Source of the DNA: an uncultured Clostridia bacterium
Lineage (GTDB): Bacteria; Bacillota; Clostridia; TANB77; CAG-508
Assembly (NCBI GenBank): GCA_944386115.1
Contig: CALWZV010000007.1
Location: forward strand, 1-43,157
Length of the DNA stretch: 43,157 bases
Direction of reading: 5' to 3'
Every line of letters starts with the position of its first letter. The first letter of the stretch is position 1. Positions 10,049 through 20,806 of this stretch are shown here, piece by piece. A program made the translations under genes and the position numbers. A model generated the notes under the pieces. That model had not been told where the DNA came from, made no database searches, and worked only from the letters and a program-made list of their open reading frames with translations.

Positions 10049-10729
10049 TTAATTCTTAACTTCAAACTTATATCCTACGCCCCTCATAGTTTTTATATAT
10101 TTCCCTTTTTTTCCTAGCTTATGTCTTATTTTCTTTATATGGCTATCTATAGTTCTAGAATCTCCATAATAATCATAATTCCATACATTGTTTAGAATTT
10201 TATCTCTTGAAAGTGCAATGTTTTCATTATCAACTAGATATTTCAATAATTCATACTCTCTTAAACTTAACTCTATTGGCTTTCCATCAACTTTAACAGT
10301 TCTTCCTTCAGCATCTATTGTTATTCCACCATAATCTTTATTTTCTTGTTTCTGAGCATAAACTCTTTTTATAATTGCCTCTACTCTTGCTACAAGTATT
10401 TTAGGGCTAAAAGGCTTACTAATATATTCATCTACTCCTAGCTCAAATCCAAATAATTCGTCTTGTTCTTCTCCTCTTGCTGTAAGCATAATTATAGGAA
10501 CTTTTGAGGTTTGTCTTATTTGTCTTAAGACAGACCACCCATCTAGTTTTGGCATCATAACATCTAATAAAATTAAATTAATTTTGTCTTTTGAATCTTC
10601 AAAAACTTGTAAAGCAACCTCTCCATTTTCCGCTTCTAATATGTTATATCCCTTATTGCTCAAAAAGTCCTTTATTAGTTTTCTCATTCTTGATTCATCA
10701 TCAACAACTAAAATTGTAATGTCATTCAT
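10049..10729 (-). CDS. OmpR/PhoB-family response regulator
   Basis: 226 residues from the ATG preceded by AAAAGGAG. The receiver domain has VVDDE, phosphoacceptor D56 in LILLDVMMPKLDGW, and the switch lysine in EYISKPFSP. The C-terminal winged helix contains LSLREYELLKYL, SRTIDSHIKKIRHKLG and MRGVGYKF. It is 13 bases from the kinase. The stimulus and regulon are not evident from the neighbours. Confidence 0.94.
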   Translation of the reverse strand: MNDITILVVDDESRMRKLIKDFLSNKGYNILEAENGEVALQVFEDSKDKINLILLDVMMPKLDGWSVLRQIRQTSKVPIIMLTARGEEQDELFGFELGVDEYISKPFSPKILVARVEAIIKRVYAQKQENKDYGGITIDAEGRTVKVDGKPIELSLREYELLKYLVDNENIALSRDKILNNVWNYDYYGDSRTIDSHIKKIRHKLGKKGKYIKTMRGVGYKFEVKN

Positions 10730-10793
10730 AAACTTACTCCTTTTCACTAATTTGTTTTAATTATAATTAGATATTGTGTTTTTTATGTGAATT

Positions 10794-12683
10794 TCATATT
10801 ACTAATTTGGCAATTTTAGATCTTATGTAATTCTCTAACTTGCCCATAAATTCTGCAGGTTCTATTTCTTTTTTTGCGACCATTTCTAGACCTTTTTCCC
10901 AGCTTGCTGTTAATTTTGGGTTTAACATATCTGGCATCGAACTATGAACTACATCATATATTGCTTCACCTTTTATTGTTGGAGTTATTATTTGTGTTTT
11001 TGCATTTATATCTATATATTTTATTCTCTCCAATTTTTTTATAATTTCTGCTCTTGTAGCACTCGTACCAATTCCAGCACTTTTTATTTGTTCTCTTAGT
11101 GCTTCATCCTCTATCAGCTTACCAGCATTTTCCATTGCTAATATCATTGAACCAGAATTGTATCTGGAAGGTGGACTCGTTTCCGCATCTTTTATTTCAA
11201 AATTTTCTACTTTAATTTTCTGTCCTTTTTTTAATTCTTTAAATACATCTAAATTTTCTTCTTTTTCCTCATTTGCATTTTGTTTTAAAATTTGTAAATA
11301 CCCCAATTTTGTACATACTTTTCCACTTGCATAAAAGCTTTCATTATCTATCTTTACACATAAAGACACTTTATTGAATTCTGCTGGAGGATAAAATATG
11401 CTCAAAAATCTTTTTACAATAATCTTATATATTTGTTTATGTAGCTCTTCTAAACCTTTGTAATTTTCATATCCTTGACCTGTTGGTATTATTGCATAAT
11501 GATCTGTTATTTTGCTATCATTTACATATTTTGTTTTTATCAAGTTAGTAGAATATTTTTCATCAATCATTACTTTTAAATATCCTTTAATTTCTTCATC
11601 ATCAAACCCTTTGGATATTCCATTTAAATTTTTCGTAATCTCTTTTGCTATTGCAGTCGATAAAACTCTTGCATCTGTTCTTGGATATGTAACTAGCTTC
11701 TTTTCATAAAGATTTTGTATTATTTCTAGTGTTTTATCTGGTTTTATTTTAAATCTTTTTGTACATTCGTTCTGTAGCTCTGCCAAATTAAATAATAGTG
11801 GTGGATTTTCTTTTTGCTTAGTTTTCTTTATTTCTGAAACTAAAGCATCTTTGTTCTCTAATAATTTTATAAAATTTTCAGCATCATTTTTTGTTTTAAA
11901 TCCAGTTTCATTATATAACTTGTTTGAGTTATACATTATAGAATTTTCATCTACTTTCCATTCAGCTTTTAGATTGTCTTTAAATTCAGCTAAAACTTTA
12001 TAATACTTAGTCTTCACAAAATTTCTTATTTCTCTTTCTCTTTCAACAACCATCCCTAAAACGCAAGTCATAACTCGTCCAACTGAAATTGAAATTTTTT
12101 CTTCATTTATTTGTTTTGCTAATCTTTTTCCATATATAACAGATAAAAGTCTTGAAAAATTAATTCCAATCAAATAATCTTCTTTAGCACGCAAAAAAGC
12201 AGAGTCTGACAAACTATCATATTCTGATAAATCTTTTGCTTCCCTTATTCCTCTATTAATTTCTTCTTCTGTTTGGGAATCTATCCAAACTCTTCTTTTA
12301 TTTTTTCCATCTGTACCTATCATTTTATCTACTAATCTATAAATATATTCCCCTTCACGTCCAGAGTCTGTAGCAACATAAATTATATCTATATCATCTC
12401 TATTTATTATTTCTTTTATTATATTAAATTGTTTTTCAACACTTGAAATAACCTCATATTTATACTCTTGTGGGATAAATGGTAAAGTGTCTAATCTCCA
12501 AAATTTTAATTTCTCATCATATTTTTCAGGATAAGACATTGTAACTAAATGTCCAACACACCATGTAATTACCCATTCTTCTGATTCTAGATATCCGTTT
12601 TTTCTGTTTGTATTTATTTTTAATGCTTTTGCAAACTCCATAGCTACTGATGGTTTTTCTGTTATCAACATTTTTTTTGGCAT
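10794..12683 (-). CDS. topB: DNA topoisomerase III
   Basis: A 629-residue type IA topoisomerase. The Toprim region starts KKMLITEKPSVAMEFAK and continues with IYVATDSGREGEYIYR. The active-site region is KKLVTYPRTDARVL, with the catalytic tyrosine in TYPRTD. Later motifs are AGIGTSATRAEIIKKL and LTASWEKGLEMV. No C-terminal zinc fingers are seen, as is usual for TopB. It is probably chromosomal rather than plasmid-borne, since it sits among housekeeping genes. Confidence 0.94.
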   Translation of the reverse strand: MPKKMLITEKPSVAMEFAKALKINTNRKNGYLESEEWVITWCVGHLVTMSYPEKYDEKLKFWRLDTLPFIPQEYKYEVISSVEKQFNIIKEIINRDDIDIIYVATDSGREGEYIYRLVDKMIGTDGKNKRRVWIDSQTEEEINRGIREAKDLSEYDSLSDSAFLRAKEDYLIGINFSRLLSVIYGKRLAKQINEEKISISVGRVMTCVLGMVVEREREIRNFVKTKYYKVLAEFKDNLKAEWKVDENSIMYNSNKLYNETGFKTKNDAENFIKLLENKDALVSEIKKTKQKENPPLLFNLAELQNECTKRFKIKPDKTLEIIQNLYEKKLVTYPRTDARVLSTAIAKEITKNLNGISKGFDDEEIKGYLKVMIDEKYSTNLIKTKYVNDSKITDHYAIIPTGQGYENYKGLEELHKQIYKIIVKRFLSIFYPPAEFNKVSLCVKIDNESFYASGKVCTKLGYLQILKQNANEEKEENLDVFKELKKGQKIKVENFEIKDAETSPPSRYNSGSMILAMENAGKLIEDEALREQIKSAGIGTSATRAEIIKKLERIKYIDINAKTQIITPTIKGEAIYDVVHSSMPDMLNPKLTASWEKGLEMVAKKEIEPAEFMGKLENYIRSKIAKLVI

Positions 12684-12757
12684 AAAATTTTGTCCTTTTT
12701 GTTGTTAATTATATATTATATATTTTATTTTTACAATTAAAACATTTCATTTTCCAA

Positions 12758-15700
12758 TTATTCCACACTTTTTAGTGATTCTATCATATTAATTTTCTTT
12801 AATGCAAAATATGTTACTATATTTACAATAATCGTAAATGCAGTTGTTATTAAAATACTGTAAATATAACTCCAAACACTTATATTCCTACTAAACATTA
12901 TTATATCAAGTTCACATGTTTCTGTTATAAATATATTCAAGAAATATCCTAATATCAATCCGTAAAACTATTCCTATTACAGTTAATATAACTGTTTCTC
13001 TTGAAATATATTTGTGTACTTCCCTATCATAAAATCCAAGTACCTTTATTGTAGCAAGTTCTCTTATTCTTTCACTTATATTTACATTTGACAAATTATA
13101 TAATACTACAAATGCTAAAAGCCCTGCAGAAACTATCAACACTATTACAACATAATCAAAATTATCCATTGTCTCATCTAGCATATCAGCAACAGTAGAT
13201 GTTAATCCAACTTTTGATGCCATATCACTTTCCAAAATGTTTTTAGCTAATGTTTCATCACTTTTTCCATCTTGAGTTTTTATAAGGATCATATTATAAG
13301 ACAAATTTTCCTCATACAAACTATCATACAATTCTTTAGTCATATAAACATAATGACTTATATAATTTTCTGTTATTTTTGATACTTTTACTTCTTTTTC
13401 CATATCATCAGAGTTCTTAAGAATTACATTTTCGCCTTCTTTTACCTCTAAAAGTTTTGCTAATTTCTCTGTTAATATAATCGAATTATTATCAAGTTTA
13501 TATTCCTCTTTTGTAATCCTATTTCTCAAATTTATAAATTCATTCAAGTTTTCAGAATCAAACGTTGTTGAAATTTGAACATCCTCTTCTAAGCCATTAT
13601 GCATAACTTTTCCAGATTGCATATTTAATTTATGTATTTGATTTACATTATCAAGCTTAGAAATTCTTACATATTCTTCTTCCTTTTCCTCAGTATTCAA
13701 GTCATCTTTTAAAGTTACTTCTGTTTGATATTCATAAATACTTTCATACTGTAAAGGAAGCATATTAGATATTGAATCTCTTAATCCAAATCCTGCTAAT
13801 ATTAGTGCTGTACATCCACCTATTCCTATTATAGTCATAAGAAATCTTTTTTTATATCTAAAAATATTTCTTATTGTTACTTTTCTACTGAATTTTAACT
13901 TTGACCATATAAAAGGTATTCTTTCTAAAAAAACTTTTTTCCCGAGCTTTTGGAGATTTTGGTCTCATAAGTGTAGCTGGTGTTTCTTTGAGTTCATTTA
14001 TACAAGAAAGTAATGTTGCACCTACTATACAAACTGTTATCGCTATTAATCCTGTTGTTGCATATGTTATATTAAATTCAGCACATATATCTGGAACTGA
14101 ATACATCAATTGATACATATTAAATATTATTCTTGGAAGGATTGGGAATCCAACTGCCATACCTAAAATTCCACCTATTAATGATGCTATTGCAGAATAT
14201 GTAATATATTTACTAGCTATTTGGAATTTATTATATCCGCAAAGCCTTTAATGTTCCTATTTGTCCTCTTTGCTCCTCCACCATTCTTGTCATAGATGTT
14301 AGGCTTATTAAGATAGCAATTATAAAAAACAGTGCTGGAAAAGCTTTTCCGTATATTAGCTATTCTTTCTGTGTCTTGTTCAAATCCGCACAAAACCCGC
14401 ATTCTGTTCCCTATCTAGTATATACCATTCGGGTTTTTCAATATTATTTATTTCTTCTCTTGCTTCTTCTAATTCAGTTCTTGCATCTCCGCAATTCTTT
14501 TTCTGCTTTTTGTTTCTCTTCTTGTAGTTTTTCTTCAGCTTCTTGTAATTCTTGTCTACCATTATCTATTTCTACTTGTGCTTTTTGCAATTGATCATAT
14601 GTACTATTTTTTTGGTTTTCTAATTCTGTTTGTCCATTTATTAGCTCCTGTTTTGTAGTTTCCAACTTTTGTTCAGCATTACTAATTTCCGTTTTTGCTT
14701 GACTAATTCCAGCTTCTATCTTAGATATATTTTCCTCTATAGTTAATCTTGTTTTATTCAAAACTTCAATATTAGCATTTATAGAGCTAATTATATTTTC
14801 ATCTGTTTCACCTTCTAAACTTGCTTTTAATGATTCAATTTGCATATCTACACTACTTAAATTACTTTCTAATAATTCAAGTTGCTCATTCATATCTGAA
14901 ATTTTACTTTCTACTTCTACTTTTTGTTTTTCTAATTCTGCAAATCCTGCTTCTACTTCACTTAGACCTGTTGCTATTTGTTCTTCTAATTTTTTAAATT
15001 CATTATCCGCATTATTTCTATTTGTATTTATCTCATTTTGTCCAGCTTCTAATTCTTTTTTTGCATTTTCTATCTCCTCTTCAGCTTTTAATATTTCGTC
15101 ATTTGCCTTTTGCTCCTCTTCATTCAACTTGTTTTCTGCTTCCTTAATCTCATCATTTGCCTCATTTAAAATTTCATCATATCTTTCTTGTTCCCTTAAT
15201 GATGCTACTTCTTCTATTTTATTTTCTACGATCTCTATTTTATCTTTATATTCATCATTAAAACAATTTAAAACATCTGCTCCTTTAACTGTTAAATTTA
15301 ATTCTGTATAAACTTCAGAATCTATATTGTCATTCAAAACATACATAAAATAATTTATTGTTCCAGATCCTAATTTTGTTGATCCTCTTTCTCTAGAAAT
15401 GTATAGTGGTGAATTTACAATCCCTACAATTTTTAATTGGGTTTCCTTTAAAGTTATATCACTATTTTCATTTTCTACTTCAATCATGTCTCCAATTTTG
15501 TGTGATGAAAATTCTAGAAAACTTTTTTCGACAAGACATTCATTATTATTTTCAGGCAATTTACCATCAATTAATTGTACATTGTTAACCAAATTTCCAT
15601 CAGAGTTTATCCCATGGATTTTCATAACTAATTCTTCATCTTCTATTTTTACAAGAGTTTCTAGACTATAGCTTGGCATTACATCTTCTATTTCTTCAAT

Positions 15701-15934
15701 TTCTTTAATTTTTTCTATATCATTTTCATTCAGCCCAAGTGTAGACATAACCTGAATGTCCATTACATTTAATTCATCGAAATATCTATCTAAGGTTATT
15801 TTCATGTCCGGGCTAGTTGCTTTTACTCCACAAAAAAAGCCAACACCTAATATAGCCATTAAAAGAATTGACAAAAATCTTTTAAATGTCTTTTTTATTT
15901 GCATTAAATTATCTTTTAATAGTTTTTTCTTCAT
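12758..15934 (-). CDS. FtsX-type ABC permease with large coiled-coil insert (six CGG shifts)
   Basis: A MacB/FtsX-family permease of an ABC exporter. The N terminus has IKKTFKRFLSILLMAILGVG (TM1), then an extracellular domain, and about residues 230-490 form a long Glu/Lys/Gln-rich coiled coil. The distal part holds SMTRMVEEQRGQIGTLKALGYN and RNIFRYKKRFLMT, characteristic of the family. The gene lies in pieces at the DNA level, but six uniform +1 shifts join everything. Each is an in-frame CGG whose GGN gives the expected Gly: 14489-14491 (KELGDA), 14386-14388 (FVGFEQ), 14349-14351 (NIGKAFP), 14237-14239 (KALGYNK), 13942-13944 (KAGKKVF), 12960-12962 (IVLGLIL). The corrected product is 1056 residues. 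It is followed by its ATPase upstream in map order (15945-16647), expressed first. Confidence 0.9.
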
Positions 15935-15944
15935 TTTACTCCTC

Positions 15945-16647
15945 TTACCATTCTATTTTCTCTACTGGTGTTGGATTTTCGTTTCTTTCTGTTTTATACG
16001 CAGTTCCATTCTTAAAGTAAATTACTTTATCTGCCATTGGTGTTATAGCTGTATTATGTGTTATTATTATTACAGTCATATTTTCTTTTCTAGCAGTGTC
16101 TTGAAGTAATTTTAAAATCTGCCTTCCAGTGTTATAATCTAATGCTCCGTGTAGGCTCATCACATAATAATAATTTTGGATTTTTTGCAATTGCTCTTGC
16201 AATTGCAACTCTTTGTTGTTCACCTCCAGATAACTGTGCAGGGAAATTCTTTTCTCTGTTTTCTAATCCAACTTTTTTTAACACTTCTTTTGGATTAAGA
16301 GAATCTTTGCAGATTTCTGTTGCAAGTTCAACATTTTCTATTGCCGTTAGATTTTGCACTAGATTATAAAATTGAAAAACAAATCCAATATCTTCTCTTC
16401 TGTATTTGGTAAGTTGTCTTTGATTTAAATTACTTATATCTCTACCATCAACAATTACTTTCCCAGATGTTAAATTATCCATACCTCCTAATATATTTAA
16501 TGCTGTTGTCTTTCCTGCACCACTTGGTCCAACAATTACCACGAGCTCTCCTTTTTCAATTTCAAAATTAGTATTATTTAATGCTGTAATTTTTACTTCT
16601 CCCATTGTGTATTCTTTTACAACATCCTTAAATTCAATATATGACAT
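15945..16647 (-). CDS. ABC transporter ATPase, MacB/LolD type (+1 shift at CGG)
   Basis: About 233 residues. It energises the adjacent FtsX-type permease. Walker A is VGPSGAGKTTALN, Q loop FVFQFYNLVQNLTA, signature LSGGEQQRVAIARAI, Walker B KLLLCDEPT, H loop IIITHN. ATG 16647 follows AGGAG. A CGG at 16147-16149 directly after DEPT must be skipped by one base to give DEPTGALDYNTGRQIL, the family's D-loop sequence. The unshifted frame ends five codons later. Only ten bases separate it from the permease gene. Confidence 0.93.
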
Positions 16648-16656
16648 ATTCAACTC

Positions 16657-18371
16657 CTACAAAACTTTTTTTATCTCTTCATGTCTTTTAACTTTTTGTG
16701 TTGTTGTTTTTATTAGCTCTTCTTGTGTTACAATAATTTCTCTTATATATTTGTATGCTGGCATTGTTTTATTAATTTCTTTTACTTTATTCCATATTTC
16801 TTCTTTTACTTTATCTTCATCAAATGCATTATACGTTTCTTTCAAGATATCTTTATCATATACAATTTTAGCACATATCTTTAGGTCATCATCTTCATCA
16901 GGTTTTCCAAATACAAAACTTTCTTTTATTCCTTCTATTCTATTTATTACACTTTCTAGTTCCTCTGGATAAATATTTTTACCATTTTTTAGGACTATTA
17001 CATTTTTCTTTCTACCGTGATATGAATAAGAAATCTTCTTTATCTAAATAACCTAAATCACCTGTATAAAACCATTCTTTTTTTAATACTTCATCTGTTG
17101 CCTCTTGATTTTGATAATATCCCAACATCACAGAAGGCCCTTTTACCGCAATTTCTCCTATTCCCTGCTCGTTTTTATCAACTATTTTTACTTTTAAACT
17201 TGGAAACACTTTACCGTACAGAACCAATTTTAGTATATTTATCATTCCCTGCAGCAATTACAGGAGACGTTTCTGTTAAACCATACCCTTGAACTATTTT
17301 TATACCTAAATCATTAAATCCTTTTTCAACAACTGGATCTAAAGCTGCTGCACCACTTACTAATAATCTTAATTTTCCGCCAAGAGAATTATGTACTTCT
17401 TTAAATATTTTTTTCTTTAAATCTATACCTATTTTCTGCAAAAAATTTCCTATTTTAATTCCACTATCAACCTTCGATTTTAGACCTTTTTTCTCTATTG
17501 CTTTAATAACTTTTTTATACATATTCTCAAATAATATTGGTACTGATATCATAGCTGTTATCTGATAATCTTTTATATTATCTGCAATATGCCTTATTCC
17601 CTCACAAAATGCAATACTTGATCCTGAATAAATTGGATACAAAAAACCAACTGTACATTCAAATGTATGATGTAAAGGTAAAAAAGAAAGTAATATATCT
17701 TTTGTGTCTAATTTTATTACAGAAGCTATATCCATCAAATTTGAGCAAATATTTTTATGTGATAACATTACAGCTTTAGACATTGCAGTAGTTCCAGATG
17801 TAAATAACATTATAGACATTTTTTCATTATCAATTTTTGCTTCTAAGAACTTTTTGTCTCCATTAGCTATAAGATTTTTACCTTTTCTTATTAGTTCATA
17901 TTGTGAATATATTCCATCTTCTTTTTCTTGTAAATCCATAGAAATATAATATCTTAAGTCTGTTGTATTTCTTTTTCTTATATCATCCATAATTTCATTA
18001 TATTTACTAGAAAAAAATATTGCTTCTACACCTGAACGAATAATTAAGCTCTCGATTTCATTTTGTGGAAGAGATTTATCAAGTGGAACTACTATTCCTG
18101 TACCACAACATACTGCCAAATATGCAACTCCCCATTCGTATCTATTTTCTCCTATTATTGCTATTTTTTTATTAGTTAATCCAATATTCATTAAAGCTGT
18201 TCCTAGAGAATTAACATGACTTGCAAATTCTTTATATGTTATTATTCTAAATTCATTTTCTTTTTCTGTTTTAAATTTATATGCAGCCTGCTCACCAAAT
18301 TCTAATTCAGACTGTTTTAACATATCTTTTAAATCTTCAATTTTTCTTACTTTATGTATTATCTTTCCCAT
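16657..18371 (-). CDS. long-chain acyl-CoA synthetase, AMP-forming (two CGG shifts)
   Basis: An ANL-superfamily ligase activating fatty acids with ATP and CoA. It shows the P-loop-like motif MLFTSGTTAMSKAVMLSH, the A5 motif QGYGLTETSPV, the A7 region TGDLGYLDKEDFLF and, near the end, the lysine-containing TTTQKVKRHE. Two in-frame CGGs break the frame: 17214-17216 (restores GSVGKVFP) and 17015-17017 (restores FISGRKKNVIVLKNGKNIYP). In the unshifted frame the next codon is a stop in both cases (CGG TAA and CGG TAG). The corrected length is 570 residues. It is ten bases upstream of the ABC ATPase gene, so lipid handling by that exporter is possible but unproven. Confidence 0.91.
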
Positions 18372-18694
18372 ATATGTTCTCCCTTTTATTTTTTAATATT
18401 ATAATTTTATTATAATTATAACAGATAATTTCATATTGATAAATACTTTTCAAAATATTTTCACATACAAAAAAAACTCCTGTTTTAGGGAGCAATTTTG
18501 TTCACATCTAAATTCATGTGTTTGCATAATACTTGTTTTGCTAACAATTCTTCTATATGTTTTATTGAAACTGTTTCAGTAATTGCTATTGCGTTAATTT
18601 CTAGATGAATTTATTTGTATTTAAGTCAAAATTAAATCCTTATATTCACAGCAAATCCACCAATATAGTAAATTGTGTTCATATAAGGAAATAA
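18372..18694. other. intergenic stretch with a possible gene remnant
   Basis: Between the acyl-CoA synthetase and tRNA-Gln. A minus-strand open frame without a start (about 18485-18608) encodes EINAIAITETVSIKHIEELL followed by AKQVLCKHMNLDVNKIAP and a stop. It reads like the C terminus of a lost protein that I do not recognise. Just past its stop is a short CTCC/GGAG hairpin followed, on the minus strand, by eight Ts (18471-18495), a plausible terminator. I see nothing else in the stretch. Confidence 0.35.
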
Positions 18695-18770
18695 TGGCTG
18701 GGGTACTAGGATTCGAACCTAGGAAATAATAGAGTCAGAGTCTACCGCCTTACCGCTTGGCCATACCCCA
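18695..18770 (-). tRNA. tRNA-Gln(CUG)
   Basis: A cloverleaf with encoded CCA: acceptor TGGGGTA/TACCCCA, D arm GCCAAGCGGTAAGGC, anticodon stem GTAGA/TCTAT (one G-U pair), loop CTCTGAC giving anticodon CUG, T arm CCTAGGTTCGAATCCTAG. This is a glutamine tRNA for CAG codons. Confidence 0.92.
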
Positions 18771-18843
18771 ATTTTATTTTATTATACACTCTTTTGTAAT
18801 TTTTAGCAAGGTATAAGTAGTATTTTTAAGGATTTTATAATGC

Positions 18844-18880
18844 AAAAAAGCACCTAGTTACTACTAAGTGCCTTCTTTTT
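18844..18880 (-). terminator. spoVG terminator
   Basis: An 8-bp stem with one G-U pair (18850-18857 with 18864-18871) is flanked by A6 on one side and a T-rich run on the other. It lies just after the spoVG stop codon and could act in both directions. Confidence 0.8.
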
Positions 18881-18887
18881 TAATTTA

Positions 18888-19157
18888 TTATTCAGCTGAT
18901 TCAGATTCTGGAGCTTCATAAGCTTCTAATATAGCTTTTTGAACCTTTTCTCTTGTCTCAGCATTAATTGGATGAGCTATATCCTTAAATTCTCCGTTTG
19001 GAGTTTTTCTGCTTGGCATAGCAATGAATAATCCATTTTGGCTTTCTATAACTTTTATGTCATGAACAACAAATTCATTATCAAAAGTTACTGAAGCAAC
19101 TGCTTTCATTCTGTTTTCAGAGTTTACTTTTCTTAAACGTACGTCTGTAATTTGCAT
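18888..19157 (-). CDS. spoVG: SpoVG, RNA/DNA-binding regulator
   Basis: 89 residues starting [19 protein letters not shown], with the conserved core [20 protein letters not shown] and [17 protein letters not shown]. SpoVG is a conserved firmicute regulator with roles in sporulation and gene expression. ATG 19157 is preceded by AAGGCGGTG; a longer frame runs upstream but the family starts here. The gene is divergent from murC. Confidence 0.96.
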   Translation of the reverse strand: MQITDVRLRKVNSENRMKAVASVTFDNEFVVHDIKVIESQNGLFIAMPSRKTPNGEFKDIAHPINAETREKVQKAILEAYEAPESESAE

Positions 19158-19353
19158 AACTGCACCGCCTTCTTTTAATAGATTTTCAGCACATATATCA
19201 CATGTACTAATAATATTATTCTGCAAGAACTTCATTTTTCCTTCTTTTTTTTACATTTATTTTATCATCTTCACACTATATTTTTTTATGAATAATATAT
19301 TGAAAAAAAGCATTAAAAATTATATAATGTTTTAAAATTGAGGTGATTTTTCT

Positions 19354-20743
19354 ATGACAAATACAAAATTTGATTTAAGTGAATTAAAGCATTACAAACA
19401 TATTCATATGATTGGTATTGGTCGGTATTAGTATGAGTGGTATTGCAGAAATCTTACATAACTGGGGATTTACAGTTACAGGTTCTGATTTAAATAAAAC
19501 AGATATTACAGATAAGTTAAATGATAATGGAATTTTAGTTTCAATAGGTCATGATTTAAAAAATGTACACAATTCAGATTTAGTTGTATATACTGCTGCA
19601 GTAAAACAGAATAATCCTGAACTATGTGAAGCTAAAAATCTAAAAATACCTACTATAGAAAGAGGCGATTTCTTAGGAATCATAACAAAATCCTATCTAA
19701 ATTCTATTGGTATATCTGGTACACATGGAAAAACTACTACTACTTCTATGGTTTCTTTATGCTTCCTAGAAGAAAATCTAGACCCAACAATTCAAGTTGG
19801 TGCAATTCTAAAACAATTAAATGGTAATTATAGAGTAGGAAATAGTGATTATCTTATAATAGAATCTTGTGAATATGCAGAAAGTTTTTTAAATTTCCAT
19901 TTGAAGTCTGCAATAATATTAAACATTGATAATGATCATCTAGATTATTTCAAAACATTTGAAAACTTAAAACATTCTTTTGAAAAATATGTTGCAAAAC
20001 TGCCAGCAAACGGCTTTTTAGTTTTAAATGCAGATGATGAAAACTGTTTAGAATTAAAGAATAAATCTAAAGCTAAAATTATTACATATGGTATAAATAA
20101 TAATGCTGACTTTACAGCTAATGACATTGAATTTGACTCAAATGGCTTTGCCAAATTTGACGTATATTATAAAAACGAATTTTACAATACTATTAAACTA
20201 TCTGTTCCTGGAATTCATAATGTATCTAATGCGTTAGCTTGTATTAGTTTATGTTTCTCTTATGGAATTAGTAAAGAATCAATTGCTAAAGCTCTTTTAG
20301 AATTCACTGGTGCACATAGAAGATTTGAATTTATGGGAAAATATAATAATGCTAGCATTTTTGATGATTATGGACATCACCCAGCAGAAATTTTAGCAAC
20401 TGTTAATGGTTTAAAAAATATAAAACACAATAATTCTTGGGTGGTATTTCAACCACATACTTATAGTAGAACAAAAAATTTGCTAGAAGATTTCGCTAAA
20501 GTACTTATTAATTTCGATAACATCATAATAACTGATATATATGCTGCACGTGAGGAAAATATTTATAATATTTCTTCTCACGATTTAGTTGATAGAATTG
20601 TTACATTAGGTAAAAAAGCGGTTTTTATTTCTGATTTTAATGAAATTGCAAATTATTTAAAAAGCCATATACAGCCAAATGATATTGTTTTAACATTAGG
20701 CGCAGGACCTATTGATAAAGTATCTAAAATTTTAACAACATAA
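19354..20743 (+). CDS. murC: UDP-N-acetylmuramate--L-alanine ligase (+1 shift at CGG)
   Basis: Adds L-Ala to UDP-MurNAc in peptidoglycan synthesis and is essential. It starts MTNTKFDLSELKHYKHIHMI after a GAGGTGA site. The CGG at 19423-19425 interrupts the N-terminal nucleotide-binding loop; reading C-GGT as glycine gives IGIGGISMSGIAEIL, the expected MurC signature. Further on are the ATP loop GISGTHGKTTTTSM, DNDHLDY, FDDYGHHPAEILAT and FQPHTYSRTKNLL. The corrected length is 462 residues. No alternative start could bypass the break without losing the glycine loop. Confidence 0.94.
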
Positions 20744-20775
20744 ATCTTTTTCAAACAAACAATTTAAAATTAATT

Positions 20776-20806
20776 CGTCTTAAAATCTACTTTTAAGACG
20801 TTTTTT
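20776..20806 (+). terminator. murC terminator
   Basis: A perfect 10-bp stem (CGTCTTAAAA at 20776-20785, TTTTAAGACG at 20791-20800), a 5-base loop and a T6 tract (20801-20806). It overlaps the stop codon of the convergent spoIVB. Confidence 0.9.

Noticed and set aside
10036-10065. histidine kinase start at the upstream ATG (MKLRIKRGETL)
   Set aside because: It overlaps the response regulator stop region and includes the ribosome binding site GGGGTG. TTG at 10035 is better placed, and the CGG in this stretch is then non-coding.
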